A DNA stretch of 64,000 nucleotides from Paraburkholderia caffeinilytica (lineage in GTDB: Bacteria > Pseudomonadota > Gammaproteobacteria > Burkholderiales > Burkholderiaceae), in contig NZ_CP031467.1 in NCBI RefSeq assembly GCF_003368325.1, positions 1,736,001 to 1,800,000 of the forward strand, read 5' to 3'. The notes beneath the pieces were generated by a model, which saw only the letters and a list, made by a program, of their open reading frames with translations, had not been told where the DNA came from and did not search any database. Positions 28,223 through 38,630 of the stretch are shown piece by piece. Both the position numbers and the translations under genes were made by a program. Position 1 is the stretch's first letter. Each line of letters starts with the position of its first letter.

Positions 28223-29149
28223 TCAGACGACCAGGCGGTCGCGCAACGTGTCGATCGTCGCCTGAGATACACCGAGGCCTTGCGTCAGATAGCTCGCCAT
28301 CGTGCCGTAGCTCGCCTGCACCTGATCGAACCCCGCCTGAAGATAACTTTCCTGGACGCTGAACAAGGGCGACTCGTTCGCGGCGGCCGCGTCACCATTC
28401 TGCGCACGCAACGTGGCGATCTGTGCCGCAATCGACTGGGCCAGATAGACGTTGCTCAGCAGATAGTCCTGCATGATGACGTCGAGCGGCACATTGGCGA
28501 TGCTGAGCAGGAGCGCCGAGACCCAACCGGCGCGATCCTTACCCGCGTTGGAATGAAACAGTTGCGCGCCGGCGCCATTGGCGAGTCGCGTGAGGAGTTC
28601 GCCGTAGCCGACGCGCTGGGCGGCGCCGGTGACGTAGCTGCGTGCCTGGGCTTCCATGAACGCGACGGCCGCGCCCGCCGTATCGAACGTTGGCGCAACG
28701 AAGTCGCTGACACCCAGGACGTCGAGCGCCTGCGACGTCGCGCCGGTCGGCAGGATATCCGCGATGCGCGCGATTTCGCCGGGCGTGCGCAGATCGTAGA
28801 CCGAGGCGATGCCGAGTTTGTCGACGGCGGTCGCGTCGGCTGCACTAAGCGTCAGCGCGTTCGCGCGATAAAAGACGCCACGGCGCATCTGCTTGCCGTC
28901 GACAGTGGGATAGCCGGCAGCCGCGCCCGCCACGTCGCGAAAGTTGCTCACGGAGGCGAGGCGCGGCGTTTCCGGTTGGTCGGCGTCCAGATTTCCGCCT
29001 CCGCAAGCCGACAGCAGCGAACTGCTCATGCCGGACAGCAGCAACACGCTTGCCGAGGATTTCAGGAACGCGCGGCGCGATTGATAGGCCCGCAAAGGCG
29101 TGCTCGCGGAGCGGCGGGATGGCGAGCAGGTTTTTGCGATTGCGTGCAT
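28223..29149 (-). CDS. Tyrosine-phosphatase-like lipoprotein with Cys-to-Ser active site
   Basis: A 308-residue protein of the Y_phosphatase3 (Lip-A/Tyr-Ser phosphatase) type: SNFRDVAG near residue 68, VFYRANAL, VYDLRTPGE near 118. The P-loop reads H-S-N-A-G-K-D-R at residues 199-206, so the catalytic Cys of HCxxGKDR is Ser (codon TCC). An RR motif (SRRAFLKSS) followed by a hydrophobic stretch and LSAC suggests a Tat- or Sec-exported lipoprotein. Probably a pseudophosphatase that binds phospho-ligands. It is convergent with the two-component operon. Confidence 0.88.
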   Translation of the reverse strand: MHAIAKTCSPSRRSASTPLRAYQSRRAFLKSSASVLLLSGMSSSLLSACGGGNLDADQPETPRLASVSNFRDVAGAAAGYPTVDGKQMRRGVFYRANALTLSAADATAVDKLGIASVYDLRTPGEIARIADILPTGATSQALDVLGVSDFVAPTFDTAGAAVAFMEAQARSYVTGAAQRVGYGELLTRLANGAGAQLFHSNAGKDRAGWVSALLLSIANVPLDVIMQDYLLSNVYLAQSIAAQIATLRAQNGDAAAANESPLFSVQESYLQAGFDQVQASYGTMASYLTQGLGVSQATIDTLRDRLVV

Positions 29150-29249
29150 TAAAGGTGGTGAGCGCGGGCGTGAGAGGACTTTCGCAGCTCGAGCGCTGCG
29201 GGCGCAGTTTAACGGGGAAAAATAATTTTTTGGTTACATCGTAGTAGTT

Positions 29250-29278
29250 GGTAAGGAACCGGAACGGGATTTCTTACC
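29250..29278. promoter_or_regulatory. Imperfect dyad in the divergent promoter region
   Basis: GGTAAGGAA (29250-29258) and TTTCTTACC (29270-29278) form an 8-of-9 inverted repeat with 11-nt spacer, in the 241-nt AT-richer gap between the phosphatase-like gene and the divergent MFS gene. It is a candidate operator; no -10/-35 pair of good spacing was found. Confidence 0.4.
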
Positions 29279-29390
29279 TTTTCGCCATTTTTGACCACAA
29301 CTGGCCGCACAACACCCCATCCCCTTAGAATACAAAAACCCCCGATCACGCCGCCGGAAGGCGAAAACCGCCTGGAGACCACAAAAACAC

Positions 29391-30650
29391 ATGCCTTCTC
29401 TCCAATGGTTCACCGAACTGACCCAGCGCGAACGCCGCACGCTCTACGCTGGCTTCGGCGGCTACGCAGTCGACGCCTTCGACTTCATGATCTACTCATT
29501 CCTTATCCCGACGCTGATTGCGACGTGGGGCATGACCAAAAGCGAAGCCGGCATGATCGCGACCAGTTCGCTGATTTCGTCGGCAATCGGCGGCTGGCTC
29601 GCGGGTATTCTGGCTGACCGTTACGGACGCGTCCGTGTGCTCCAGTGGACCATCGCCACGTTTGCGATCTTCACCTGCCTGTCAGGCTTCACTCACTCGT
29701 TCTGGCAACTGCTCGCCACCCGCACGCTGCAAGGCATCGGCTTCGGCGGCGAATGGTCGGTCGTGACGATCATGATGGCAGAAACGATCCGTTCACCTCA
29801 GCATCGCGCGAAAGCCGTCGGCACCGTGCAGAGCAGCTGGTCGTTCGGCTGGGCCGCGGCGGCCATCATCTATTGGGCGTTCTTTGCGTTGCTGCCGGAA
29901 CAGGTTGCGTGGCGCGCCTGCTTCTGGATCGGCCTGCTGCCCGCGCTGTGGATCTTCTATATCCGGCGCAATGTCAGCGATCCGGACATTTTTCTCGAAA
30001 CCCGTCGCGCCCGCGAAAGCGGTTTCGATACCTCGCACTTCCTGCAGATTTTCTCCTTCCCCCACCTCAAAACCACCCTGCTAGGCAGCGTGCTCTGCAC
30101 CGGCATGCTCGGCGGCTATTACGCGATCACCACCTGGCTGCCAACTTATCTGAAAACCGTGCGCCATCTGTCAGTCTTCAACACCAGTGGCTATCTGATC
30201 GTGCTGATCGTCGGCTCGTTCACCGGCTATATGGTCGGCGCGATTCTCTGCGACAAGATCGGCCGGCGCGCGTCGTTCATGCTGTTCGCGATCGGCTCGT
30301 TCGTGCTCGGCATGGTCTATACGATGCTGCCGGTCACCAACGGCATGATGCTCGCACTCGGCTTCCCGCTCGGTATTGTCGTGCAAGGGATATTCGCGGG
30401 CGTCGGCGCGTATCTGTCGGAGCTCTATCCGAACGCGATCCGCGGCTCGGGGCAAGGCTTCTGCTACAACCTGGGCCGCGGTCTCGGCTCGTTCTTTCCG
30501 ATCCTGGTGGGTACACTGTCGCAAACCATGACGCTTGTTAAGGCGATGGGTATCGTCGCCGGTTCGGGCTATCTGCTGGTGATCGCCGCCGCCGTGTGTC
30601 TGCCGGAAACCAAGGGCAAAGTGCTCGGCGCGACCAGCCCGACCGCCTGA
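29391..30650 (+). CDS. MFS transporter (metabolite:H+ symporter type)
   Basis: A 419-residue 12-TM major facilitator protein. Landmarks are the membrane segment 1 Asp region (GGYAVDAFDFMIYSFLIPTL), the loop 2-3 motif GILADRYGRVRVL near residue 73, GIGFGGEWSVV near 115 and the mid-loop repeat CDKIGRR near 285. These place it with the AAHS/sialate/shikimate-like carriers of organic acids. It is 17 nt upstream of a D-amino-acid dehydrogenase gene, so a role in uptake of an amino acid or its keto acid is a fair guess only. Confidence 0.9.
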   Translation: MPSLQWFTELTQRERRTLYAGFGGYAVDAFDFMIYSFLIPTLIATWGMTKSEAGMIATSSLISSAIGGWLAGILADRYGRVRVLQWTIATFAIFTCLSGFTHSFWQLLATRTLQGIGFGGEWSVVTIMMAETIRSPQHRAKAVGTVQSSWSFGWAAAAIIYWAFFALLPEQVAWRACFWIGLLPALWIFYIRRNVSDPDIFLETRRARESGFDTSHFLQIFSFPHLKTTLLGSVLCTGMLGGYYAITTWLPTYLKTVRHLSVFNTSGYLIVLIVGSFTGYMVGAILCDKIGRRASFMLFAIGSFVLGMVYTMLPVTNGMMLALGFPLGIVVQGIFAGVGAYLSELYPNAIRGSGQGFCYNLGRGLGSFFPILVGTLSQTMTLVKAMGIVAGSGYLLVIAAAVCLPETKGKVLGATSPTA

Positions 30651-30667
30651 AATCGCCGTACACAACC

Positions 30668-31933
30668 ATGAAAACGATTGTTCTGGGCGGCGGCGTCATT
30701 GGCGTCGCCACCGCGTTTTACCTGCGCCAGCAAGGCTGCGACGTCACCCTGATCGAGCGTGAGCCGGACGTTGCACTCTCCACCAGCTTCGGCAACGCGG
30801 GCGTGATCGCGCCGGGCTATGTCACGCCGTGGGCCGCGCCCGGCATGCCGGCGAAGATTCTCAAGTATCTGTTCGAGCCGGCCTCACCGCTGATTTTCCG
30901 CCCCACCCTGGATCCGGCTCAATGGCGTTGGATCGCTCGCTGGCTGCGCGAATGCGACCTCGAACGTTTTCGCGTCAACAAGCAGCGCATGCAACGCATC
31001 GCGTATTACAGCCGCGCGTGCCTGCTCGAATTCCGCGGCCGTCACCCGTTCGACTATGGTCGCAGCCAGGGCTATCTGCAATTGTTCCGCAGCGAGTACG
31101 ACGTCGAGCTTGCGCAACCGGCGCTGGCTGTCTTGCGTGACGCGGGCATCGCGCACCGCGAGGTGAGCGCCGCGCAGTGCGTCGAGATCGAACCGGGTTT
31201 GCGCTGGGCGCGCCAGACGCCGCTCTCAGGTCTCTATCTCCCCGACGACGAAGCCGGCGATTGCGCCCGCTTCACCCGCGAATTGCGCGCGATCTGCGAG
31301 CGCAACGGCGTGCAGTTTCGCTTCGACACGCGCGCGAGCTCGCTCGACGTGCGAGGCGGTACGGTTCGCGCGGTGCATATCGAGAGCGAACGCGGTAGCG
31401 AGACCTTGCAAGCCGATGCGGTAGTGGTGGCACTGGGCGTCGACAGTGCGGCGCTGCTCGCGCCGCTCGGTGTGAAGGTGCCGCTCTACCCGGTCAAAGG
31501 CTACTCGGCGACGCTGCCGGTCACCGACGACGAAAAGGCCCCGCATGCGGCACTGATGGACGAGTCGCTGAAAACAGCGATCACGCGCTTCGGCAACAAC
31601 CTGCGCGTGGCCGGCACCGCGGAGCTCGGCAATCGCCAGACGACCTTGCGCGAGCAGGCCTTGCAGACGCTGATGAAAGTACTCCGCGACTGGTTTCCGC
31701 ACGCGGCCAATCCGACCTCAGCGCACTTCTGGGTGGGCCGCCGGCCGATGACGCCCGATGGCGCGCCGTTGCTCGGCCCATCCGGCGTGGCCAATCTGTG
31801 GCTGAATCTCGGACACGGCTCGACGGGCTGGGCGATGTCGATGGGCTCGGGCCGGGTGGTTGCAGATCTGATCACGCAGCGCACGCCGGAGATCGATCTG
31901 GAAGGGCTGACGTTGGCGCGCTATCGGAAATAA
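30668..31933 (+). CDS. D-amino acid dehydrogenase, small-subunit (DadA) family
   Basis: A 421-residue FAD-dependent oxidoreductase of the DAO fold: FAD motif VLGGGVIGVATAFYL near residue 4, STSFGNAGVIAPGY near 38, and C-terminal WLNLGHGSTGWAMSMGSG. DadA enzymes oxidise D-amino acids to keto acids and pass electrons to the respiratory chain at the inner membrane. The start codon is set by the FAD motif. It forms a two-gene unit with the MFS gene (17-nt gap) and ends at a clear terminator. Burkholderia genomes carry several DadA paralogues, so the symbol is withheld. Confidence 0.9.
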   Translation: MKTIVLGGGVIGVATAFYLRQQGCDVTLIEREPDVALSTSFGNAGVIAPGYVTPWAAPGMPAKILKYLFEPASPLIFRPTLDPAQWRWIARWLRECDLERFRVNKQRMQRIAYYSRACLLEFRGRHPFDYGRSQGYLQLFRSEYDVELAQPALAVLRDAGIAHREVSAAQCVEIEPGLRWARQTPLSGLYLPDDEAGDCARFTRELRAICERNGVQFRFDTRASSLDVRGGTVRAVHIESERGSETLQADAVVVALGVDSAALLAPLGVKVPLYPVKGYSATLPVTDDEKAPHAALMDESLKTAITRFGNNLRVAGTAELGNRQTTLREQALQTLMKVLRDWFPHAANPTSAHFWVGRRPMTPDGAPLLGPSGVANLWLNLGHGSTGWAMSMGSGRVVADLITQRTPEIDLEGLTLARYRK

Positions 31934-31950
31934 GCGCGAGCCGACGTTAA

Positions 31951-31990
31951 AAAGCCGGGTCACCCTCTCGGGTTCCCGGCTTTGTTTTTT
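31951..31990. terminator. Intrinsic terminator between DadA-family gene and gltD
   Basis: A 9-bp stem AAAGCCGGG (31951-31959) and CCCGGCTTT (31975-31983), followed by GTTTTTT on plus and an A run on the other side, so it can end both the plus-strand unit and the convergent gltD. Confidence 0.88.
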
Positions 31991-32025
31991 ACCGCTTTGT
32001 TGTCTCCACCTCGTCCTCAGAGACG

Positions 32026-33495
32026 TTAGCGCGGCAGTTCTGAATGCCCCATCAGGAACGCGTCGACCGACCGTGCGCACTGACGGCCTTCGCGGATTGC
32101 CCACACCACCAGCGACTGGCCGCGGCGCATATCGCCCGCGGTGAAGACCTTGTCCACCGACGTGTAATACGCCTTGTCGCCTTCAGTCGAGGCGCGCACG
32201 TTGCCGCGCGCATCCTTGTCGACGCCGAACGCTTCGAGCACCGGCGACACCGGTTGCGTGAAGCCCATGGCCAGCAGCACCAGATCAGCCTTCATTTCGA
32301 ATTCGGAACCCGGCACTTCCTGCATCTTGCCGTCCTTCCATTCGACGCGCGCGGCGATCAGCTTTTCGACCTTGCCGTTCTTGCCTTCGAGGCGCTTGGT
32401 GGCGACCGCCCAATCACGCGAGCAGCCTTCGTCGTGCGACGACGACGTGCGCAGCTTGATCGGCCAGTACGGCCACACGAGCGGCTTGTTCTCTTCTTCC
32501 GGCGGTTGCGGCAACAGTTCGAATTGCGTGACGCTCTTCGCGCCATGACGGTTCGACGTACCGACGCAGTCCGAACCCGTATCGCCGCCGCCGATCACGA
32601 CCACGTGCTTGCCCTTGGCGAGCAACTGGTTCGCGACCTTGTCGCCGGCGTTGACCTTGTTCTGCTGCGGCAGGAATTCCATCGCGTAGTGGATGCCTTC
32701 CAGCTCACGGCCGGGCACCGGCAGATCGCGCGGCGTTTCCGAACCGCCGGCGATCACCACCGCGTCGAACTGTTCTTTCAGTTCGGCCGGTGTGATGGTT
32801 TCCTTCGCGGTGTTGCCGATGTAGGCCGGCAGAGAATCCGCCTTGCCGACGAACACGTTGGCGCGGAACGTCACGCCTTCAGCTTCCATCTGGCGCATGC
32901 GGCGGTCGATCAGCCACTTCTCCAGCTTGAAGTCAGGGATGCCGTAACGCAGCAAGCCGCCGATTCGGTCGTTCTTTTCGAACACGGTGACATCGTGCCC
33001 CGCGCGCGCAAGTTGCTGCGCAACGGCCAAACCGGCGGGGCCGGAACCGACCACCGCGACCTTCTTGCCGGTCTTGTGCTTCGACGGCAGCGGCGCGACC
33101 CAACCTTCGGCCCACGCTTTGTCGATGATCGCGTGTTCGATCGACTTGATGCCGACCGGGTCGTTGTTGATGCCGAGCGTACATGCTGCTTCGCACGGCG
33201 CCGGGCAGATGCGGCCCGTGAACTCGGGGAAGTTGTTCGTCGAGTGCAGCACTTCGATCGCGTTCTTCCAGTCCTGATGGAACACCAGGTCGTTGAAGTC
33301 CGGGATGATATTGTTCACCGGGCAGCCGTTGTTGCAGAACGGAATGCCGCAGTCCATGCAACGCGCGCCTTGAATCTTCGCTTCGTCGTCGGTCAATGCC
33401 GCGACGAATTCCTTGTAGTGCTTCACACGCGTGAGCGGAGCTTCGTACGCCTCGTGGCGGCGCTCGAACTCGAGAAAACCGGTTGCCTTGCCCAT
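32026..33495 (-). CDS. gltD: Glutamate synthase small subunit GltD
   Basis: A 489-residue NADPH-binding flavoprotein feeding electrons to GltB. N-terminal Cys clusters for two [4Fe-4S] centres ([17 protein letters not shown] near residue 47; [12 protein letters not shown] near 98), FAD motif [19 protein letters not shown] near 149, NADPH motif [16 protein letters not shown] near 300, and [15 protein letters not shown] near the end. Length is normal. It lies 133 nt downstream of gltB on the minus strand. Confidence 0.97.
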   Translation of the reverse strand: MGKATGFLEFERRHEAYEAPLTRVKHYKEFVAALTDDEAKIQGARCMDCGIPFCNNGCPVNNIIPDFNDLVFHQDWKNAIEVLHSTNNFPEFTGRICPAPCEAACTLGINNDPVGIKSIEHAIIDKAWAEGWVAPLPSKHKTGKKVAVVGSGPAGLAVAQQLARAGHDVTVFEKNDRIGGLLRYGIPDFKLEKWLIDRRMRQMEAEGVTFRANVFVGKADSLPAYIGNTAKETITPAELKEQFDAVVIAGGSETPRDLPVPGRELEGIHYAMEFLPQQNKVNAGDKVANQLLAKGKHVVVIGGGDTGSDCVGTSNRHGAKSVTQFELLPQPPEEENKPLVWPYWPIKLRTSSSHDEGCSRDWAVATKRLEGKNGKVEKLIAARVEWKDGKMQEVPGSEFEMKADLVLLAMGFTQPVSPVLEAFGVDKDARGNVRASTEGDKAYYTSVDKVFTAGDMRRGQSLVVWAIREGRQCARSVDAFLMGHSELPR

Positions 33496-33628
33496 GTGGT
33501 TCTCTTCTCTATCTGTATCAGGTGAGGTGATCTACACCCGCCGCGTCGAAATTTCGATAGTCGAGCGCGGCGGGTACGGCTAAGTGTGACGTCTCTGCGG
33601 GTCGAACCGCTGGCGGGCCACGGGCGGA

Positions 33629-36600
33629 TTAGGCGGCGAGCACTTCCTTGTTCGCCTTCTTCGCGGCCATCTCGCCCAGTGCGCGCTTGTATTCGGTCGG
33701 GAACACCTTCACGAATTGACGGCGCGACGCATCCCAGTTTTCGAGCAGCGCCTTTGCACGCGGCGAACCCGTGAACTGGAAGTGACGTTCGATGAGACCC
33801 TTGAGCAGGGCTTCATCGGTCGTGCCGCTGTGCCACAAGCCCTTGTCGACCGTGCGTTCCTGTTCGGCCTGTTGCAGAACCGGATCGAGCGCGACCATCG
33901 ACTTGTTGCACTTGCCCGCGAACGTGCCGTCCGGGTCGTACACGTAAGCGATACCGCCCGACATGCCGGCCGCGAAGTTGCGGCCCGTTTCGCCGAGCAC
34001 GATCACCGTGCCGCCCGTCATGTATTCGCAACCGTGGTCGCCCGTGCCTTCGACAACCGCCGTCGCACCGGAGTTACGCACGCAGAAACGCTCGCCGGCC
34101 ACGCCGCGGAAGAACGACTCGCCTTCAATCGCGCCGTACATCACCGTGTTGCCGCAGATGATGTTTTCTTCCGACTTGCCGCGGAAATCGTTCGTAGGAC
34201 GGATGATGATGCGGCCGCCCGACAGGCCCTTGCCGACGTAGTCGTTGCCGTCGCCGACCAGATCCAGCGTGATGCCCTTGGCGAGGAACGCGCCGAAGCT
34301 CTGACCCGCGGTGCCCTTCAACTGGATATGGATCGCGTCGTCGGGCAAGCCGTCGTGGCCATACTTCTTGGCGATCGTTCCGGACAGCATCGCGCCGACC
34401 GTACGGTTCACGTTACGCACCGGCTGGATGAACGAGACGTGCTCGCCCTTGTCGATTGCAGCCTTCGCCTTCTCGATCAGCGTGTGGTCAAGCGCCTTGT
34501 CGAGACCGTGATCCTGCACGTCGACATGCTTGCGCGCCACTTCCGCCGACACCTGCGGCAGATAGAACACGCGCGAGAAGTCGAGACCCTTCGCCTTCCA
34601 GTGCTCGATGCCCTTCTTCATGTCGAGCAGCTCGGCATGGCCGATCAGATCGTCGAACTTGCGGATACCGAGTTGCGCCATGATTTCGCGCGCTTCTTCC
34701 GCAACGAAGAAGAAGAAGTTCACGACGTGTTCCGGCTGGCCCTGGAACTTCGCGCGCAGCACCGGATCTTGCGTCGCGACGCCGACCGGGCAGGTGTTCA
34801 GGTGACACTTGCGCATCATGATGCAGCCTTCGACGACGAGCGGCGCCGTCGCGAAGCCGAATTCGTCCGCGCCGAGCAGCGCGCCGATCACCACGTCGCG
34901 GCCGGTCTTCATCTGACCGTCGGCCTGCACGCGGATACGGCCGCGCAACTGGTTCAGCACCAGCGTCTGCTGCGTTTCGGCCAGACCGAGTTCCCACGGC
35001 GTGCCGGCATGCTTCACGGACGACAGCGGCGATGCGCCCGTACCGCCGTCATGGCCGGCGATCACGACGTGATCGGCCTTCGCCTTGGCGACACCCGCAG
35101 CCACCGTACCCACGCCCGATTCCGACACCAGCTTGACCGACACGCTGGCCGCCGAGTTGGCGTTCTTCAGGTCGTGAATCAGCTGCGCCAGATCTTCGAT
35201 CGAGTAGATGTCGTGGTGCGGCGGCGGCGAGATCAGGCCGACACCCGGCACCGAGTAACGCAGCTTGCCGATGTATTCCGACACCTTGTGGCCCGGCAGC
35301 TGACCGCCTTCGCCCGGCTTAGCACCTTGCGCCATCTTGATCTGGATCTGATCGGCCGAGGCGAGGTATTCCGCCGTCACGCCGAAACGGCCCGACGCCA
35401 CCTGCTTGATCTTCGAGCGCAGCGAATCGCCTTCTTTCAGCGGAATATCGACGATCACTTCGTCGCCGATCACGGACTTCATGGTGTCGCCGTTCTTGAT
35501 CGGAATGCCGCGCAGTTCGTTGCGATAACGGTTCACGTCCTCGCCGCCTTCGCCGGTGTTCGACTTGCCGCCGATGCGGTTCATCGCGACAGCCAGCGTG
35601 GCGTGGGCTTCGGTCGAGATCGAGCCCAGCGACATGGCGCCGGTGGCGAAACGCTTGACGATTTCCTTCGCCGATTCCACTTCGTCGAGCGGGATCGCCT
35701 TGGTCGGATCGAACTTGAATTCGAACAGGCCGCGGAACGTCATGTGGCGCCTGGTCTGGTCATTGATCAGATGCGCGTATTCCTTGTACGTCTGGTACGA
35801 GTTGCTGCGCGCCGAGTGTTGCAGCTTGGCGATCGCATCCGGCGTCCACATATGTTCTTCGCCGCGCACGCGATAGGCGTACTCGCCGCCCGCATCGAGC
35901 ATGGTCGCGAGCACCGGGTTGTCGCCGAACGCATCGCGATGCAGACGGATCGCTTCTTCCGCGACGTCGAACAGGCCGATGCCGCCGACCTTCGACGACG
36001 TGCCCTTGAAGTACTTCGACACCAGGTCTTCAGCAAGGCCGACCGCTTCGAAAATCTGCGCGCCGGTGTACGACATGTAGGTCGAAATGCCCATCTTCGA
36101 CATGACCTTCTGCAGGCCCTTGCCGACTGCCTTGGTGAAGTTGTACACCGCCTTTTCCGCCGACAGGTCGCCCTTCAGACCCGCTGCGAGCTGGCCGAGC
36201 GTTTCCATCGCGAGGTACGGGTGCACGGCTTCCGCGCCGTAGCCCGCGAGCAACGCGAAGTGGTGCGTTTCACGCGCCGAGCCGGTTTCCACGACGAGAC
36301 CCGCGCTCGTGCGCAGACCATGCTGAACGAGGTGCGTGTGGATCGCGGCGGTGGCGAGCAACGCCGGAATCGCGACGTTGTCGCGGTCGGTCTTGCGGTC
36401 CGACACGATCAGCATGTTGTAGCCGGACTTGACCGCATCCACGGCTTCCGCGCACAGCGAGGCCAGACGCGCTTCAATACCTTCCTTGCCCCAGGCCACC
36501 GGATAGCAGATGTTCAGTTCGTACGAGCTGAACTTGCCGCCCGTGTACTGATCGATCGCGCGGATCTTGGCGATGTCCTTGAAGTCGAGCACCGGCTGCG

Positions 36601-38332
36601 ACACTTCGAGACGCATCGGCGGGTTGATGTTGTTCGTGTCCAGCAGGTTCGGCTTCGGACCGACGAACGACACCAGCGACATCACCATGTTTTCACGGAT
36701 CGGGTCGATCGGCGGGTTCGTGACTTGCGCGAACAACTGCTTGAAGTAGTGATAGAGCGTCTTGTTCTTGTTGGACATGACGGCCAGCGGCGAGTCGTTG
36801 CCCATCGAGCCGACGGCCTCTTCACCCGCTTGCGCCATCGGCGCCATCAGGAACTTGAGGTCTTCCTGCGTGTAGCCGAACGCCTGCTGGCGATCCAGCA
36901 AGGCAGCGGCTTCGCGGCGTTCCGTCACGACGTCTTCGGCCTTCGGCTCGATTTCGTCGAGCTTGATCCGGACCGCATCGATCCAGCTCTTGTACGGCTT
37001 GGCGTTCGCGAGGTTGTCCTTCAATTCCTTGTCGTCGATGATGCGGCCGTGTTCCATGTCGATCAGGAACATCTTGCCCGGCTGCAGACGCCACTTCTTG
37101 ACGATCTTCGACTCGGGAATCGGCAGTGTGCCCGCTTCCGACGCCATGATGACGAGGTCGTCGTCCGTGACGATGTAGCGCGCCGGACGCAGACCGTTAC
37201 GGTCGAGCGTCGCGCCGATCTGACGGCCATCTGTGAAGGCGATCGCGGCGGGGCCGTCCCACGGCTCCATCATCGCGGCGTGATATTCGTAGAACGCGCG
37301 GCGGTTGTCGTCCATCAGCGTGTGCTGTTCCCACGCTTCCGGGATCATCATCATCACGGCGTGGACGAGCGGGTAGCCGGCCATCACCAGCAGTTCGAGA
37401 CAGTTGTCGAACGATGCCGTGTCGGATTGGCCCGGGTAGATCAGCGGCCACAGCTTCGGCAGATCGTCGCCGAGCACGTGCGACGCGATCGCGCCGGTAC
37501 GGGCGTTCAGCCAGTTGACGTTGCCTTTCACCGTGTTGATCTCGCCGTTGTGGGCGATCATGCGGTACGGGTGAGCCAGTTCCCAAGCCGGGAACGTGTT
37601 GGTCGAGAAGCGCTGGTGCACCAGCGCCAGCGCCGACACCGTGCGCTCGTCCTGCAGGTCGCGGTAGTACACCCCAACCTGGCCGGCCAGCAGCAGGCCC
37701 TTGTAGACGACCGTGCGCGCCGAGCACGACGGCACGAAGTATTCCTTGCCGTGCTGGAGCTTGAGCGCCTGGATGCGGTGGCTCGCGGTCTTGCGGATCA
37801 CGTACAGCTTCCGCTCGAGCGCGTCCGTCACCATGATGTCCTTGCCGCGGCCGATGAAAATCTGGCGGATCAGCGGCTCGCTCGCCTTGACGGTAGGCGA
37901 AATCGGCATGGTGTGGTCGACCGGCACGTCGCGCCAGCCCAGCACGACCTGGCCTTCGGCCTTCACCGTGCGCTCCAGTTCCTGTTCGCAGGCGAGACGC
38001 GACGCGTGCTCCTTCGGCAGGAACACCATGCCGACGCCATATTCGCCGTGCGGCGGCAACACCACGCCCTGCCTGGCCATTTCCTCACGATAGAAACCGT
38101 CCGGGATCTGGATCAGGATGCCCGCGCCGTCGCCCATCAGCGGATCGGCGCCGACGGCGCCCCGGTGGTCGAGGTTTTCGAGAATCTTCAGGCCTTGCTC
38201 GATGATCTCGTGGCTTTTCTTGCCCTTGATATGAGCAACGAAGCCGACGCCGCAGGCGTCATGTTCATTTTGCGGGTCGTACAGACCTTGCGCGGCGGGA
38301 ACCGGGTGAGTCGGTTGCTGGTGGTCGTTCAT
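33629..38332 (-). CDS. gltB: Glutamate synthase large subunit GltB
   Basis: A 1567-residue enzyme making two glutamates from glutamine and 2-oxoglutarate. A 26-residue propeptide precedes Cys27 ([11 protein letters not shown]), the N-terminal nucleophile of the class II amidotransferase domain (to about 430). A central domain follows, then the FMN-binding synthase domain (about 830-1210; [39 protein letters not shown]) with the [3Fe-4S] Cys pattern [15 protein letters not shown], and the C-terminal beta-helix with G-rich repeats ([18 protein letters not shown]). It is upstream of gltD in a two-gene operon. Confidence 0.98.
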   Translation of the reverse strand: MNDHQQPTHPVPAAQGLYDPQNEHDACGVGFVAHIKGKKSHEIIEQGLKILENLDHRGAVGADPLMGDGAGILIQIPDGFYREEMARQGVVLPPHGEYGVGMVFLPKEHASRLACEQELERTVKAEGQVVLGWRDVPVDHTMPISPTVKASEPLIRQIFIGRGKDIMVTDALERKLYVIRKTASHRIQALKLQHGKEYFVPSCSARTVVYKGLLLAGQVGVYYRDLQDERTVSALALVHQRFSTNTFPAWELAHPYRMIAHNGEINTVKGNVNWLNARTGAIASHVLGDDLPKLWPLIYPGQSDTASFDNCLELLVMAGYPLVHAVMMMIPEAWEQHTLMDDNRRAFYEYHAAMMEPWDGPAAIAFTDGRQIGATLDRNGLRPARYIVTDDDLVIMASEAGTLPIPESKIVKKWRLQPGKMFLIDMEHGRIIDDKELKDNLANAKPYKSWIDAVRIKLDEIEPKAEDVVTERREAAALLDRQQAFGYTQEDLKFLMAPMAQAGEEAVGSMGNDSPLAVMSNKNKTLYHYFKQLFAQVTNPPIDPIRENMVMSLVSFVGPKPNLLDTNNINPPMRLEVSQPVLDFKDIAKIRAIDQYTGGKFSSYELNICYPVAWGKEGIEARLASLCAEAVDAVKSGYNMLIVSDRKTDRDNVAIPALLATAAIHTHLVQHGLRTSAGLVVETGSARETHHFALLAGYGAEAVHPYLAMETLGQLAAGLKGDLSAEKAVYNFTKAVGKGLQKVMSKMGISTYMSYTGAQIFEAVGLAEDLVSKYFKGTSSKVGGIGLFDVAEEAIRLHRDAFGDNPVLATMLDAGGEYAYRVRGEEHMWTPDAIAKLQHSARSNSYQTYKEYAHLINDQTRRHMTFRGLFEFKFDPTKAIPLDEVESAKEIVKRFATGAMSLGSISTEAHATLAVAMNRIGGKSNTGEGGEDVNRYRNELRGIPIKNGDTMKSVIGDEVIVDIPLKEGDSLRSKIKQVASGRFGVTAEYLASADQIQIKMAQGAKPGEGGQLPGHKVSEYIGKLRYSVPGVGLISPPPHHDIYSIEDLAQLIHDLKNANSAASVSVKLVSESGVGTVAAGVAKAKADHVVIAGHDGGTGASPLSSVKHAGTPWELGLAETQQTLVLNQLRGRIRVQADGQMKTGRDVVIGALLGADEFGFATAPLVVEGCIMMRKCHLNTCPVGVATQDPVLRAKFQGQPEHVVNFFFFVAEEAREIMAQLGIRKFDDLIGHAELLDMKKGIEHWKAKGLDFSRVFYLPQVSAEVARKHVDVQDHGLDKALDHTLIEKAKAAIDKGEHVSFIQPVRNVNRTVGAMLSGTIAKKYGHDGLPDDAIHIQLKGTAGQSFGAFLAKGITLDLVGDGNDYVGKGLSGGRIIIRPTNDFRGKSEENIICGNTVMYGAIEGESFFRGVAGERFCVRNSGATAVVEGTGDHGCEYMTGGTVIVLGETGRNFAAGMSGGIAYVYDPDGTFAGKCNKSMVALDPVLQQAEQERTVDKGLWHSGTTDEALLKGLIERHFQFTGSPRAKALLENWDASRRQFVKVFPTEYKRALGEMAAKKANKEVLAA

Positions 38333-38572
38333 GGGGACACCGTCTGTGAGGGGCCGGACAGGCCGTTAAAACCGTTTTTCTATTGCCGCAGTGCGCACCG
38401 CAACCGCGTCGGCGACTCGGTACGCTCGAATGCTGCGCGTGCCAAAAAGTGCCGGAATTCGGAATATACGCGACGAATCAATGGAATAGCAAATAAAACG
38501 TGATGGTCGATCCCCAATTATCAAATTGGTGCATTGCGGCTATTTTTTATTGGTTCCACATCAAAAAGGTGC
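38333..38572 (-). promoter_or_regulatory. gltB upstream region with GGTGCA half-sites
   Basis: The gap between gltB and the RAYT-like gene is AT-rich at 38480-38572. It holds two GGTGCA half-sites (about 38529-38534 and 38567-38573), the half-site form of NtrC operators, but no full palindrome. No clean sigma-70 or sigma-54 promoter was identified. The gltB promoter must lie here because a terminator precedes it. Confidence 0.3.
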
Positions 38573-38601
38573 AAAAGAAAACGGCATGCGAAGATGCCGT
38601 T
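38573..38601 (-). terminator. Intrinsic terminator after the RAYT-like gene
   Basis: On the minus strand an 8-bp stem (AACGGCAT/ATGCCGTT, 38601-38594 with 38587-38580, loop 6) is followed by TTTTCTTTT. It separates the RAYT-like transcript from gltB. Confidence 0.8.
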
Positions 38602-38630
38602 CCGGGTGCAGCCCTTTGATATGAAACGCT

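Noticed and set aside
33716..38503. A 1595-codon open frame on the plus strand fully opposite gltB
   Set aside because: It mirrors gltB codon by codon; its product is rich in Arg/His/Gln/Asp/Val without any domain, the expected shadow of a high-GC gene with biased third positions.
38529..38573. A full NtrC binding site upstream of gltB
   Set aside because: Only separated GGTGCA half-sites in the same orientation are present, without the palindromic partner.
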